Assembly (NCBI RefSeq): GCF_022059845.1
Contig: NZ_CP091852.1
Span: forward strand, 186,001 to 250,000
Length of the DNA: 64,000 nucleotides
Reading direction: 5' to 3'
DNA from: Terrirubrum flagellatum
GTDB lineage: Bacteria; Pseudomonadota; Alphaproteobacteria; Rhizobiales; Beijerinckiaceae
A program made the position numbers and the translations under genes. The notes under the pieces are model-generated. The model was not told where the DNA came from. It searched no databases and saw nothing but the letters and a program-made list of their open reading frames with translations. Below are positions 42,772 through 51,483 of the stretch, one piece after another. Position 1 is the first letter of the stretch. Each line of letters starts with the position of its first letter.

Positions 42772-43212
42772 ATGTTCTGGCGCTCGCCTGCGGGGCCGCG
42801 CTTCTTCTGGAATGTCACCGGCAGCGTCGGCAAGAATTCCCCAAATCAGGCCGATGACGTTGAGCTGATCCAGTTCTGCTGTTTGTTGATCGCAGATGGC
42901 GGGCGCTCCATCGATGAGGTGAAGCGGGTTACGCCGGGCGCGCCATGCAGCGGCGCCGACAATGATCCGCTGGTGATCGCGATCAAAGCGCTCGAGAAGG
43001 CCAATGGCACGCCAAGGATCGATGGCTGGATCTCGCGGCTGCCAAACGATGTCTTCTACAGCGATCATGGCAAGCATCAATATGTGCTCACATCGCTCAA
43101 TGCGCTGCTGATGGGGCGGTTTCCCGACACGTTTCCACGGATTGATCAGGACGGGCGATGCCCGCCGCGCCTCAAGGAGGCCGTGAAGAAGTTCTTTGCG
43201 CCGACCTCCTGA
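42772..43212 (+). CDS. Hypothetical protein
   Basis: About 146 residues (MFWRSPAGPRFFWNVTGSVG...) with no recognised domain. The early segment VGKNSPNQADDVELIQF resembles a helix-strand unit found in peptidoglycan-binding-like hypothetical proteins, but this is weak. The start is uncertain: ATG at 42772, TTG at 42760, or an upstream extension. The extension from 42532 is Arg/Ser-rich and unlikely to be coding. Confidence 0.5.
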   Translation: MFWRSPAGPRFFWNVTGSVGKNSPNQADDVELIQFCCLLIADGGRSIDEVKRVTPGAPCSGADNDPLVIAIKALEKANGTPRIDGWISRLPNDVFYSDHGKHQYVLTSLNALLMGRFPDTFPRIDQDGRCPPRLKEAVKKFFAPTS

Positions 43213-43304
43213 CGCGCGGCCACGCGCTTTGCCCGGATGCGGGCGCGCCTTGCTTCGCTCAGGCGCCGCTGAGCAGCTCAATTGATGCAATGGAGTGATT
43301 CTGG

Positions 43305-43535
43305 ATGACATCGCCAACACAGCAGGCGTTGCAAAGCCTGAGAAGCGCGCGGATGTTTCTCGATCAGGAGGCGGCCGCGATTGATGATTCCGTCGCTCTC
43401 AACAACGCCCTGAAGCAGTCGCTGCTTTGCGTCATCGAAGCGCTGTCGGCGATCGCGACCGGGCAGCGCGCGACCTACATGCTGCTCGAGGAGGTGCAGA
43501 AGCTGTTGCAGCAGCCGCGCTTCACACGGCCCTGA
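43305..43535 (+). CDS. Small hypothetical protein
   Basis: A 76-residue, all-helical protein (MTSPTQQALQSLRSARMFLD...). Helices at about residues 5-25 and 30-70 could form a coiled coil. Weak ribosome site (GGAG about nine bases upstream). No family recognised. It lies in a run of short unassigned genes between 42 and 45 kb. Confidence 0.5.
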   Translation: MTSPTQQALQSLRSARMFLDQEAAAIDDSVALNNALKQSLLCVIEALSAIATGQRATYMLLEEVQKLLQQPRFTRP

Positions 43536-43575
43536 TCGCCTTCACTTCGGGCGACCACGCTATCGCGCGTGCGGG

Positions 43576-43854
43576 TTACGGAATGTCTTGGGCGCGAACC
43601 TCGACCAGGCCGTCTTCCGTCACGTCGCCATTGTCGAATTTCCGGCTGGCGAGACGTTCGATCTCGGCTCGGCGCGCGATGAAGACGGCGGCCTCGGATA
43701 TTTCCAGCGCGTCAGTGTGATATTTGGTGCGGAGGTCCTGAAGGGCCTCGATCGTGATCAGACAAGGCTGCTGCCGGTCCCCGTTCAGCATCGGGAACAC
43801 AATGCCTCGCTCCGTCGTGGCGATCGGCGGGTTCTCGATAGGAATAAGCGCCAC
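43576..43854 (-). CDS. Small hypothetical protein with strong ribosome site
   Basis: A 92-residue protein starting at a GTG at 43854. The choice is decided by AGGAGG six bases upstream on the minus strand. The core, ERGIVFPMLNGDRQQPCLITIEALQDL, is a compact strand-rich segment, followed by a charged helical C-terminus. An in-frame extension to 44010 lacks a ribosome site and looks non-coding. Family not recognised. Confidence 0.65.
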   Translation of the reverse strand: MALIPIENPPIATTERGIVFPMLNGDRQQPCLITIEALQDLRTKYHTDALEISEAAVFIARRAEIERLASRKFDNGDVTEDGLVEVRAQDIP

Positions 43855-43982
43855 TTCGATCCTCCTGCGAGCGATAACGCATGGGCGCCGATTCTGTTCG
43901 ACGCCGCCGCCTGCGCCGCAGCAAGCGCCATGCCCGGCGACGCGTTGTTCCCTTCCGCTCCTCGCGCCGTTAAGATTGCGCG

Positions 43983-44387
43983 ATGAGACATGCAGAACGA
44001 AACGCGCCAAATTCTTCGGCGCCCGCCGCGCGAGCGGCGCGCACGGGCGCGGCGATGACGGATAGTCGCGCGATCCGCGATCTTCGCGACCGGCTTCTGG
44101 CGGAACACGCCGACGTGATGCGGCGGCTTCATCAACGGCTTGCCCTCGACCGGGAGCTTGGCCCTTTTGGCGAACTCGATGAATCCTCGAAGGATCATCT
44201 CATCGACGAAGCCGCGAAAATGTGCGCCGCCTGGGAAAAAGACGCCGCGCTGCGCGAGTCCCATGTCGCAGGCCAGAGCGAAGTGGTCGATCTCGTCGCG
44301 AAGCAGCATCAACTCGCGCAGCAGATTCACGCTGCGGAAGGGCGAAAGAATGGAGGGATTGGAGGCTTCGCGGAAGCGAGGCTCTGA
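43983..44387 (+). CDS. Hypothetical helical protein
   Basis: A 134-residue frame whose likely translated part starts at the in-frame ATG at 44055 (MTDSRAIRDLRDRLLAEH). It is strongly helical and charged, suggesting a coiled-coil protein of about 110 residues. No family recognised. A longer open frame on the minus strand overlaps it, but its composition is irregular, so the plus-strand frame is preferred. Confidence 0.45.
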   Translation: MRHAERNAPNSSAPAARAARTGAAMTDSRAIRDLRDRLLAEHADVMRRLHQRLALDRELGPFGELDESSKDHLIDEAAKMCAAWEKDAALRESHVAGQSEVVDLVAKQHQLAQQIHAAEGRKNGGIGGFAEARL

Positions 44388-44650
44388 CGCGTAGGGCGTC
44401 GCGCGCGAAATCACTCATTGATTTGCGCGACGATCGATAGGCCGGCCCCTTTGCCCGGCTCATTCAAGCGAGGTTCATGTCGACTGGCGAAAATAGCCGC
44501 CATGGCGCGTCGCCTCAGGCGTGACGGGCCCGCCATACGCTTGCGCGTGAAGCTGCTGAATTTATGCACTTTTCCAGATTGAAGCGCCGGAACATTTCTC
44601 TCAGCTCCTGATTTCCCGGCGGGGGGATATTCCCGAAAAGGAGAATCCCT

Positions 44651-44965
44651 ATGAAACTTCGACTTGTAGCGCTCGCAGCATTCACCACGCTTGGGCTCGC
44701 CGCGGCGTCAGCGCAGACCACGACCACAGAAACGGTGATCACGACGGATCAGGCGGCGAAGGTGAAGACCTACGTCATGAAGGAGCAGCGGCCGTCCGTG
44801 AAGATCCAGGAGAAGGTCGCAGTCGGAGCAACCTTGCCGTCGAGCGTCCAGTTCTATGCGCTGCCGGCGGATGTCGGCGTCACCAAATATCGCTATGGCG
44901 TCGTGAACGATCAGACCGTTCTGGTGGAGCCGTCGAGCCGGAAGATCGTCCGGATCATCGAATAA
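44651..44965 (+). CDS. DUF1236 secreted protein
   Basis: A 104-residue protein with a Sec signal peptide at about residues 1-21 (MKLRLVALAAFTTLGLAAASA, cleavage near SAQ). The mature part includes VAVGATLPSSVQFYALPADV and ends KIVRIIE, the DUF1236 pattern of Hyphomicrobiales. The function is unknown. These proteins are small, periplasmic, and common in the order. AAGGAG lies about ten bases before the ATG. A strong terminator follows. Confidence 0.88.
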   Translation: MKLRLVALAAFTTLGLAAASAQTTTTETVITTDQAAKVKTYVMKEQRPSVKIQEKVAVGATLPSSVQFYALPADVGVTKYRYGVVNDQTVLVEPSSRKIVRIIE

Positions 44966-44973
44966 CGACAATT

Positions 44974-45002
44974 GCGGCCCGCCCAGGCGCGGGCCGCTTT
45001 TT
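44974..45002. terminator. Intrinsic terminator between convergent genes
   Basis: A perfect nine-base GC stem, GCGGCCCGC (44974-44982) and GCGGGCCGC (44989-44997), with a six-base loop and then TTTTT on the plus strand. It ends the DUF1236 transcript and overlaps the end of the convergent gene (stop at 45002), so it may serve both. Confidence 0.88.
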
Positions 45003-45253
45003 CAGATGTCGGACGAAACGACGCCGAGCTTCGCCTTCATCTGCGCTTTCGACATGCATGAGACGTCGTAAGTGACCTGCTTGCCTTTCAGCTTCGGGTC
45101 CGCCGCGAATTGATGGGTCATTGAATCAACAATTCGATCGACCGCCGCCTCGCAAGCCGCTTCGGAGGTGAAGCCGGTCTCGCTGAAACGCGCTTCGCTG
45201 CACGGCGCGGTGCCTGCGACGCAGGCCGTAATCACCATCGTGAAGATGTCCAT
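45002..45253 (-). CDS. Small hypothetical protein with four cysteines
   Basis: An 83-residue protein with an N-terminal hydrophobic segment (MDIFTMVITACVAGTA), possibly a short signal or anchor, then Cys at about positions 11, 18, 34 and 66. A GGGGGAA ribosome site precedes the ATG at 45253. The family is not recognised. Its end shares the terminator with DUF1236, giving a convergent pair of small envelope-type proteins. Confidence 0.6.
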   Translation of the reverse strand: MDIFTMVITACVAGTAPCSEARFSETGFTSEAACEAAVDRIVDSMTHQFAADPKLKGKQVTYDVSCMSKAQMKAKLGVVSSDI

Positions 45254-45482
45254 TGGAATTTCCCCCAGCGCTTCAACCCCAGACTTGAAGCAAGCCGTGC
45301 GCCATGTTTGGGCGCATTGGTTGTCGATCAGTTAAATCGGCGCCAGGCGATTCAGCGGCTCACCGGTGGGAAATGCCGTCTTACAGTCATGGCCTTCGCG
45401 GTCATGCCGGAACAAGTCGCGCGTCAATGCGTTTTCTTCGCTGGCTATAGTCTATTTGATTGGATTTGGTTGGAGGGGTAGT

Positions 45483-47048
45483 TTGAACGCGGGTCAGCTC
45501 AATAGAGGCCGGGCGCTCGACGGAATGGACGCCTATCGCGTCCTGATTGAGAACATCACCGATTACGCGATCTACATGCTCGACAGCGAAGGGTGCGTTG
45601 CGAGCTGGAACGCCGGCGCCCAGCGCTTCAAGGGTTACTGCGCAAGCGAAATCATCGGCCGCCATTTCTCAAACTTTTATACCGAAGAGGATCGCGCCGA
45701 TGGGCTGCCGCTGCGGGCGCTGACCATCGCTAGGACCGAAGGTCGTTTCGAGAATGAGGGCTGGCGATTGCGAAAGGATGGCAGCCGGTTCTGGGCGCAT
45801 GTCGTCATCGATCCCATTCGTTCACCGTCGGGCGATCTGATTGGCTACGCCAAGATCACGCGCGATCTGACAGAGCGTAAGGAATCGGAACGCGCGTTGG
45901 AGCGGACGCGGGAGGCGCTCGTTCAGGCGCAGAAGATGGAAGCGATCGGCCAGCTCACCGGCGGCGTCGCGCACGACTTCAACAATCTGCTGAGCGCCGT
46001 GCTCGGCAGTCTCGAACTGGCCCAAAAGCATGTGCCGGATCCTTCGCCGGCGAGCGCTTTGATGCGCAACGCCGTGCTGGCGGCCCGTCGCGGCGCTGCG
46101 ATGACGCAGCGAATGCTTGCCTTCGCCCGACGGCAGGAATTGAAGCGACAGGCCGTCGATGTCGTCGCGCTGGTGCGCGGCATGGCCGACCTGATGCAAC
46201 GCTCGATCGGTCCCGCAGTGACGATCGAGACGCGGTTCCCCCTCAATCTTCCTTTGGTCTGGGCTGATCCCAATCAGCTTGAAACAGCGCTGCTCAATCT
46301 TGCGGTCAATGCGCGCGACGCGATGCCGGAGGGCGGCCCTCTCGTTATCGCCGTGCGCGCCGAGGCCGCCGGTGAAGACGGTCCCCACAGACTTACGCCG
46401 GGAGAGTATGTCTGCATCTCCGTCACCGACGCCGGCGAGGGCATGGACGAGGAAACCCTTTCGCGCGCGATGGAGCCATTCTTCACGACGAAGGGCGTCG
46501 GCAAGGGCACCGGTCTTGGCCTCTCCATGGTGCATGGGCTTGCCGAACAGTTCGGCGGGCGGCTCACTCTCGCAAGTCGTTTGGGTCAAGGCACGACGGC
46601 CGAAATCTGGCTCCCCGTTTCCAGCGCGGCTCAACCGGTGGCGCCGCCGCCGGAAGAAGTAGAGCCCGCAAACGTGAGGCCGCTCAGAATCTTGGCTGTC
46701 GATGACGATGATCTCGTTCTGATGAACACGGCGGCGATGCTGGAGGATTTCGGCCACACGGTGTTGGAGGCGAATTCCGGGCCGCAGGCTCTCGACCTTT
46801 TGCGGCGGGGCGAGAAGGTCGATCTCGTGATTTCCGATCACGCGATGCCGCGCATGACCGGCTCCCAGATGGCGGCCGAGATCGCGGCGAAGTGGCCCGA
46901 GCTGCCAATCGTTCTCGCAACGGGCTATGCGGAATTGCCGGAGGGCGGAGACGCCGCGCATTTGCGCCTCGCCAAGCCCTTCACGCAGGCGCAACTTCAG
47001 CGCGTCATCGGCGCCGTCATGCGAGCGCGCGTCAGCAGCAGCGCCTGA
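45483..47048 (+). CDS. Hybrid sensor histidine kinase with PAS and receiver domains
   Basis: About 521 residues from a TTG at 45483 that has GGAGGGG four bases upstream; an in-frame ATG lies at 45525, and the frame also extends to 45366. Domains in order: PAS sensor (about residues 20-130, NITDYAIYMLDSEG), HisKA with the phosphorylated His in GGVAHDFNNLL, HATPase with NARDAMPEGG, DAGEGMDE and GKGTGLGLSM, and a C-terminal receiver with VDDDDLVL, the Asp in VISDHAMP and the Lys in RLAKPF. No membrane segment is seen, so it senses a cytosolic signal. No partner regulator is adjacent. Confidence 0.92.
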   Translation: MNAGQLNRGRALDGMDAYRVLIENITDYAIYMLDSEGCVASWNAGAQRFKGYCASEIIGRHFSNFYTEEDRADGLPLRALTIARTEGRFENEGWRLRKDGSRFWAHVVIDPIRSPSGDLIGYAKITRDLTERKESERALERTREALVQAQKMEAIGQLTGGVAHDFNNLLSAVLGSLELAQKHVPDPSPASALMRNAVLAARRGAAMTQRMLAFARRQELKRQAVDVVALVRGMADLMQRSIGPAVTIETRFPLNLPLVWADPNQLETALLNLAVNARDAMPEGGPLVIAVRAEAAGEDGPHRLTPGEYVCISVTDAGEGMDEETLSRAMEPFFTTKGVGKGTGLGLSMVHGLAEQFGGRLTLASRLGQGTTAEIWLPVSSAAQPVAPPPEEVEPANVRPLRILAVDDDDLVLMNTAAMLEDFGHTVLEANSGPQALDLLRRGEKVDLVISDHAMPRMTGSQMAAEIAAKWPELPIVLATGYAELPEGGDAAHLRLAKPFTQAQLQRVIGAVMRARVSSSA

Positions 47049-47064
47049 TCCGGCGTCCGCGGGC

Positions 47065-47823
47065 TCAGACCGCCAGCGTCTGTCCGCCATCGACGAGAAT
47101 CGTCTGGCCGGTGATCCATCGCGCGAAGGGCGACGCGAGAAAAAGCGCGACGTCGGCGACGTCATCGGGCTGCCCGAAACGGCCGAAGGGAATGCTCGCT
47201 TCGGTCCGCCGATAGAGTTCTGCGTTCGCCGTCCGGCATCCGTCCCACCAGCCGCCTGGGAAATCGGTCGAACCCGGCGCGATGCAGTTCACGCGGATGC
47301 GTTTTCGCGCCAGCCGCGCCGCATGCGACTGCGTGAAATGGATGAGGCCGGCTTTGGCCGCGCCATAGGCTTCGCTATGCGGCGACGGCTGAAGCGCCGA
47401 GCGTGAGGACAGGTTGATGATCGCCGCGCGATCCGATTTTTCGAGATGGGGAAGCGCGGCGCGGCAGGCGCGCTGCGTCGCCATGAGATCGACCGCGATC
47501 ACCGCCTGCCAATCCTCTTCCGTGTTGCCGCTGGCTTTTCCCGAAGCGTTGTTCACGAGGATGTCGAGCCCGCCGAGCGCAATTGCGGCTTCGCTCACAG
47601 CGGCTTCGAGCGACGCCTTCTCCGCCGCGTCGCAGGCGATCGCGTGAACAGGCCGACCGTGGCGCGCGATCCGCGCCCTCGCCTCCTCCAGCATCCCCTC
47701 CGTTCGCGCGCAGATGGCGACCCCTGCCCCGGCCTCCGCATAGCGGTCGGCGATGGCGAAACCGATGCCGCGGCTGGCGCCGATCACGAGCGCGCGGAGG
47801 CCGGTCAGGTCGAAGGCGATCAT
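47065..47823 (-). CDS. Short-chain dehydrogenase/reductase
   Basis: A 252-residue SDR. The Rossmann motif appears as IGASRGIG (residues 14-21) rather than TGxxxGIG, followed by NNASGKASG, the catalytic NLSS segment and Tyr/Lys in YGAAK. The C-terminus ILVDGGQTLAV is typical. It is divergent from the flavin oxidase gene, with 69 bases between starts, and shares the inverted repeat at 47861-47885. Substrate unknown. Confidence 0.9.
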   Translation of the reverse strand: MIAFDLTGLRALVIGASRGIGFAIADRYAEAGAGVAICARTEGMLEEARARIARHGRPVHAIACDAAEKASLEAAVSEAAIALGGLDILVNNASGKASGNTEEDWQAVIAVDLMATQRACRAALPHLEKSDRAAIINLSSRSALQPSPHSEAYGAAKAGLIHFTQSHAARLARKRIRVNCIAPGSTDFPGGWWDGCRTANAELYRRTEASIPFGRFGQPDDVADVALFLASPFARWITGQTILVDGGQTLAV

Positions 47824-47860
47824 GGAGCGACGCTAGCATAGCCTCTGCCGCCTGCGTGAT

Positions 47861-47885
47861 AAATTTCTGGCCGAAATAGAAATTT
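47861..47885. promoter_or_regulatory. Inverted repeat in the SDR/oxidase divergent gap
   Basis: AAATTTC (47861-47867) and GAAATTT (47879-47885), 11 bases apart, in the 69-base gap between divergent genes. It fits a TetR-type site. The TetR gene at 49347 is translationally coupled to the oxidase and is the natural candidate. A TTGTAT hexamer at 47889 overlaps the oxidase start. Confidence 0.5.
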
Positions 47886-47892
47886 GCGTTGT

Positions 47893-49350
47893 ATGACGGC
47901 GAAGCCCATTGCAGGGTCTCAGGGTTGGAATGGCTGGGCGATGGAACGGAACTGGATCGAAAAGCTGCGGGGCGAATTCGGTGAGCAGGTCTCCACCGCG
48001 GCCGCGGTGCGTGAGCAGCACGGGCGCGACGAATCCTATCACGAGACCGCGCCGCCCGACGCCGTGTTGTTCGCGCGATCGACCGAAGACGTGTCGCGAG
48101 CCGTCTGCATCTGCGCCGCGGATCGTGTTCCCGTGATCCCGTTTGGCGCCGGCACCTCGCTTGAAGGACATGTCGCGGCGCTGCATGGCGGGCTGAGCAT
48201 CGATCTCTCCCGCATGAACGAGATCCTCGAAGTCAATGACGGCGATCTCGATGCGACCGTGCAGGCCGGCGTGACGCGCATGCAATTGAACCGGCATCTG
48301 CGCGACCGCGGCCTCTTCTTTCCCGTCGATCCCGGCGCCGACGCGACGCTCGGCGGCATGGCGGCGACGCGCGCTTCCGGCACCAACGCGGTGCGCTATG
48401 GAACCATGCGCGACAATGTCGTGGCGCTGACCGTCGTGCTCGCCGACGGGCGCGTCATCCGCACCTCGACGCGGGCGCGGAAATCTTCCGCGGGCTATGA
48501 TCTCACGCGGCTGTTCGTCGGTTCGGAAGGCACGCTTGGCGTGTTCACCGAAATCACGGTCAAGCTGCAGGGAATCCCCGAGACGATCGCCGCTGCGGTC
48601 TGCGCCTTTCCCGATGTGGGCAGCGCGATCGATGCGACCATGGAGATCATCCAGTCCGGCGTCTCGGTCGCGCGCATCGAACTGCTCGACGATTTCTCGA
48701 TGGGGGCGTTCGTCAGGCATTTCGGCATCGACATGAAAGTCGCGCCGACTTTGTTCTTCGAGTTTCATGGCGGGCGCGCTTCGGTCGAGGAGCAATCGCG
48801 CCTCGCCGCCGAGATTTCCGCGTCTCATGGCGGCGCCGACTTCAACTGGTCGACCGACGCTGACGCGCGCGCGAAGCTCTGGCAGGCGCGGCACAACATG
48901 CATTATGCGCTGCTGGCGCTCAGGCCCGGCGCGAAGGCCTGGGGCACCGATGTCTGCGTGCCGATCTCGCGCCTTGGCGAATGTTTGCGCGAAACGCGCG
49001 AGGACACCGCGAAGGCTTCGTTTCCTGTCTCCTGCCTCGGCCATGTCGGCGACGGCAACTTCCATCTGGGGTTCCTGATCAAGCCGGATGATCCGCGCGA
49101 ACTCGCCGAAGCCACGGGCCTCAATGATCGGCTTGTGAATCGCGCGCTGAAACTCGGCGGCACCTGCACCGGCGAGCATGGCGTCGGCCATGGCAAGACG
49201 AAGTTTCTCGCCCGCGAGCATGGCGAGGCGCTCGACGTCATGCGCATGATCAAGGCGACGCTCGATCCCCTGAACATCCTCAATCCCGGCAAGGTTCTGC
49301 CGCCTGTCGATGCGTCAGAACATTTGAAGCTTGCAGGAGCGGCGGAATGA
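47893..49350 (+). CDS. FAD-binding oxidase of the glycolate oxidase GlcD / D-lactate dehydrogenase family
   Basis: About 485 residues. The PCMH-type FAD domain is seen with IPFGAGTSLEGHVA, ATLGGMAATRASGTNAVRYGTMRDNV and GSEGTLGVFTEIT, and the C-terminal substrate and FAD-linked oxidase domain has CLGHVGDGNFH and the GEHGVGHGK loop. Members oxidise 2-hydroxyacids such as D-lactate or glycolate. The start is the ATG at 47893, or 47941 (MERNWIEKL), which has the better conserved N-terminus. It overlaps the TetR gene by four bases. Confidence 0.92.
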   Translation: MTAKPIAGSQGWNGWAMERNWIEKLRGEFGEQVSTAAAVREQHGRDESYHETAPPDAVLFARSTEDVSRAVCICAADRVPVIPFGAGTSLEGHVAALHGGLSIDLSRMNEILEVNDGDLDATVQAGVTRMQLNRHLRDRGLFFPVDPGADATLGGMAATRASGTNAVRYGTMRDNVVALTVVLADGRVIRTSTRARKSSAGYDLTRLFVGSEGTLGVFTEITVKLQGIPETIAAAVCAFPDVGSAIDATMEIIQSGVSVARIELLDDFSMGAFVRHFGIDMKVAPTLFFEFHGGRASVEEQSRLAAEISASHGGADFNWSTDADARAKLWQARHNMHYALLALRPGAKAWGTDVCVPISRLGECLRETREDTAKASFPVSCLGHVGDGNFHLGFLIKPDDPRELAEATGLNDRLVNRALKLGGTCTGEHGVGHGKTKFLAREHGEALDVMRMIKATLDPLNILNPGKVLPPVDASEHLKLAGAAE

Positions 49351-50024
49351 GCGACAGCCCGGCTACAGCTCCCGCCGGCCGCGCCAAGACCACGCGCGTC
49401 AGCCGCAAGGCGCTCGGACGCAAGCCTTCGAAAAAGTCAGGCGCGACGCGCAGCAAGATTCTCGCGGCCGCCGCAAAAGTATTTGCGAGCAACGGCTATC
49501 AGCTCACCAAGCTCAGCGACATCGCGCGCGAGGTCGACATCCATGTCACCGCGCTGAACTATCATTTCGAGACGAAGGATCATCTCGTCGAGGAGATGAT
49601 GAACGCGCTCGTGCATCATGTTTCGGAGAGCGTGCAGGCTGGCGTCGCCGCGCTTCCCGCGACCGCGACCCATCGTGAGCGCATTCTCGTCGGCGCGGTG
49701 GCGTTCCTGCAGGCGATTCTCGAACAGAAGGATTTCATCACCGCGCACGGCCATGTGCTCTATCAGGTGCCGCAGGAGGTGCGCGATCGACATTTCGTCC
49801 ATCTCGCGGAAGCCAACGTGTTCTGGCGTCGCCTGATCCTCGAAGCGTGGCAGAAGGGCGAATTGCGGCGTTCGCTCAATCCATCGCTGGCGATGCAGAT
49901 GCTGATGGGAACGCTGATCTGGACGCGCGAATGGTATCGGCCGGGACGCGACACTCCGGCCGAGATCGCGACCGAGATCATCGATATTCTCTTCGATGGG
50001 ATGGGCGCGCGGCCTCAGAAGTGA
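49347..50024 (+). CDS. TetR-family transcriptional regulator
   Basis: A 225-residue repressor. After a Lys/Arg-rich N-terminus of about 30 residues, the TetR helix-turn-helix lies at about residues 34-80 (ILAAAAKVFASNGYQLTKLSDIAREVDIHVTALNYHFETKDHL). The C-terminal helices (about 90-220) would bind a small ligand. It overlaps the oxidase stop (ATGA) and is thus translated from the same mRNA. Probable target is the divergent gap at 47824-47892. Confidence 0.92.
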   Translation: MSDSPATAPAGRAKTTRVSRKALGRKPSKKSGATRSKILAAAAKVFASNGYQLTKLSDIAREVDIHVTALNYHFETKDHLVEEMMNALVHHVSESVQAGVAALPATATHRERILVGAVAFLQAILEQKDFITAHGHVLYQVPQEVRDRHFVHLAEANVFWRRLILEAWQKGELRRSLNPSLAMQMLMGTLIWTREWYRPGRDTPAEIATEIIDILFDGMGARPQK

Positions 50025-50145
50025 TTTCAGCGCTTCTGCGCAAACTTGTTGGCGGGCCGAGCGCGGCGAGGTCGCCGAACTGGCTCTCGTGCGAATTCAA
50101 TTCTTTTCTTGCGAGCGGCCTCAGGCGACCACAGCCGTCGCTTTC

Positions 50146-50799
50146 TTAAACCTGAGCCAGCAATATCTCCGTCAAAGCCTCAGGCTTCAGCCGCGCGACA
50201 TTGTGTCCGCAGCCGAAGGAGAAGGTCGACCAGTCCGGCTCGCCGCTCAAGCGTTGATAGAGATCGAGGAACGGGCTTCCCTCCCATCCATGCGCGCCGA
50301 TGAAGATTTTGCGCGGCGCTTCACGCCAACGTCCGCTGAGAGTGATCGATTGTAGAAACGTCCCCATCGGGTGCGGCCGGCATCGCGGGTCGAGATTGGG
50401 AGGCGGCGCGCAGTTGAGTCCATCCGCCTTCGCGCCAGCGATGAACATTTCTCGAAAACGTGGCGTCGTCAGCGACCAGACGGAGTCGCCGGCATCAGGG
50501 ACATAGGCGTCGACATAAACCAACGTCCGGATTTTCGCCGGCTCGGCGTCGGCTGCGCCGCTCACGATCATGCCGCCGTAGGATTGTCCAACAAGGACCA
50601 CATCGTCGCGCTGCGATTCCATGACGCTCACGACCTCACCGATGTGCGTTTCAAGATTGGCCAACGGGGCGGGAGTATCGCCGAGCCCCGAAAGCGTGAT
50701 CGGCAAGGCGTTGTGCCCGTGCGCAGTAAGTAATTCCGCGACCGTCTGGTAGACCCAACCGCCCTGCCAGCCTCCAGGTATCAGAATAAAGGTGGCCAT
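50146..50799 (-). CDS. Alpha/beta hydrolase
   Basis: A 217-residue soluble esterase-like protein. The oxyanion segment FILIPGGWQGGWVY is at the N-terminus, the nucleophile is in VGQSYGGM (near residue 72), and the late catalytic His in GCGHNV. Its fold and GGW...GLGD pattern match the plant-type methylesterase/EstC group. A lone gene, with 120 bases to the TetR gene and about 270 bases before the ferredoxin. No role evident from the neighbours. Confidence 0.88.
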   Translation of the reverse strand: MATFILIPGGWQGGWVYQTVAELLTAHGHNALPITLSGLGDTPAPLANLETHIGEVVSVMESQRDDVVLVGQSYGGMIVSGAADAEPAKIRTLVYVDAYVPDAGDSVWSLTTPRFREMFIAGAKADGLNCAPPPNLDPRCRPHPMGTFLQSITLSGRWREAPRKIFIGAHGWEGSPFLDLYQRLSGEPDWSTFSFGCGHNVARLKPEALTEILLAQV

Positions 50800-51067
50800 A
50801 TATTCATCCCTGACTTCGACGCGTGTGGAGCTCCGGCGTCTCTTTCGTCGAAATCAGGACCACTGCGCCGGGCGACTGCGTTGAATTGAAGTCATGTGAC
50901 GACGCTGATGGGCTGTAAAGAGCTGAATTCCATCATAGCGTGAGCGGCTGCTTTGAAGAACGCGCGCGAATGACCGTATATGGCGCAGAGCGCACAATCG
51001 ATTGAATTTGCGCTTCGGGATCGGACAGCTCAGTCAATCATTCCGTCAAAGCGTCCGCGCGAGGCGC

Positions 51068-51403
51068 CTAACCCGCCGGACCCGCTGGCGAGAAATGATC
51101 GGCGTATTTGTTGGCGACGCCCTTGAAGGCGTCGGCGTCTTCGGGCGGCTCGCCCTTCTGCTGAATCACCGGCCACCGGCGTGCGAGATCACGATTGAGA
51201 CCGAGCCATCGCTCCGCGCGCGGATCGACATCCGCTGCGATCGCTTCGGCCGGACATTCCGGCTCGCAGACGCCGCAATCGATGCAGCCGTCGGGATCGA
51301 TCACGAGCATATTCGCGCCCTCATGGAAGCAATCCACCGGGCAGACCGCGACGCAGTCCATGTATTTGCAGCGAATGCAGGCCTCGGTGACGACATAGGT
51401 CAT
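51068..51403 (-). CDS. fdxA: Ferredoxin FdxA, 7Fe type
   Basis: A 111-residue ferredoxin with [3Fe-4S] and [4Fe-4S] clusters. The first ligand set is [18 protein letters not shown], the second [16 protein letters not shown]. The C-terminal tail ([18 protein letters not shown]) is typical of FdxA. The start is 51403 ([12 protein letters not shown]). It is divergent from the 2-oxoacid:ferredoxin oxidoreductase operon, with about 80 bases between, so it is the obvious acceptor of electrons from that enzyme. Confidence 0.92.
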   Translation of the reverse strand: MTYVVTEACIRCKYMDCVAVCPVDCFHEGANMLVIDPDGCIDCGVCEPECPAEAIAADVDPRAERWLGLNRDLARRWPVIQQKGEPPEDADAFKGVANKYADHFSPAGPAG

Positions 51404-51483
51404 GGGGCGGGTCCCGGCGCGGCGCCGGCCGCGAGCGTTATTTCTATCCCGCAAGTAAATTTCTAGTTCAACAAGAAAAAAAG

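Noticed and set aside
43785-44414. A 209-residue minus-strand frame across the small-gene region
   Set aside because: Irregular composition, no ribosome site, and it overlaps better supported frames on both strands.
50025-50145. Possible end of a short gene or decayed RNA gene between TetR and the hydrolase
   Set aside because: No fold, no start with a ribosome site, and no similarity could be supported.
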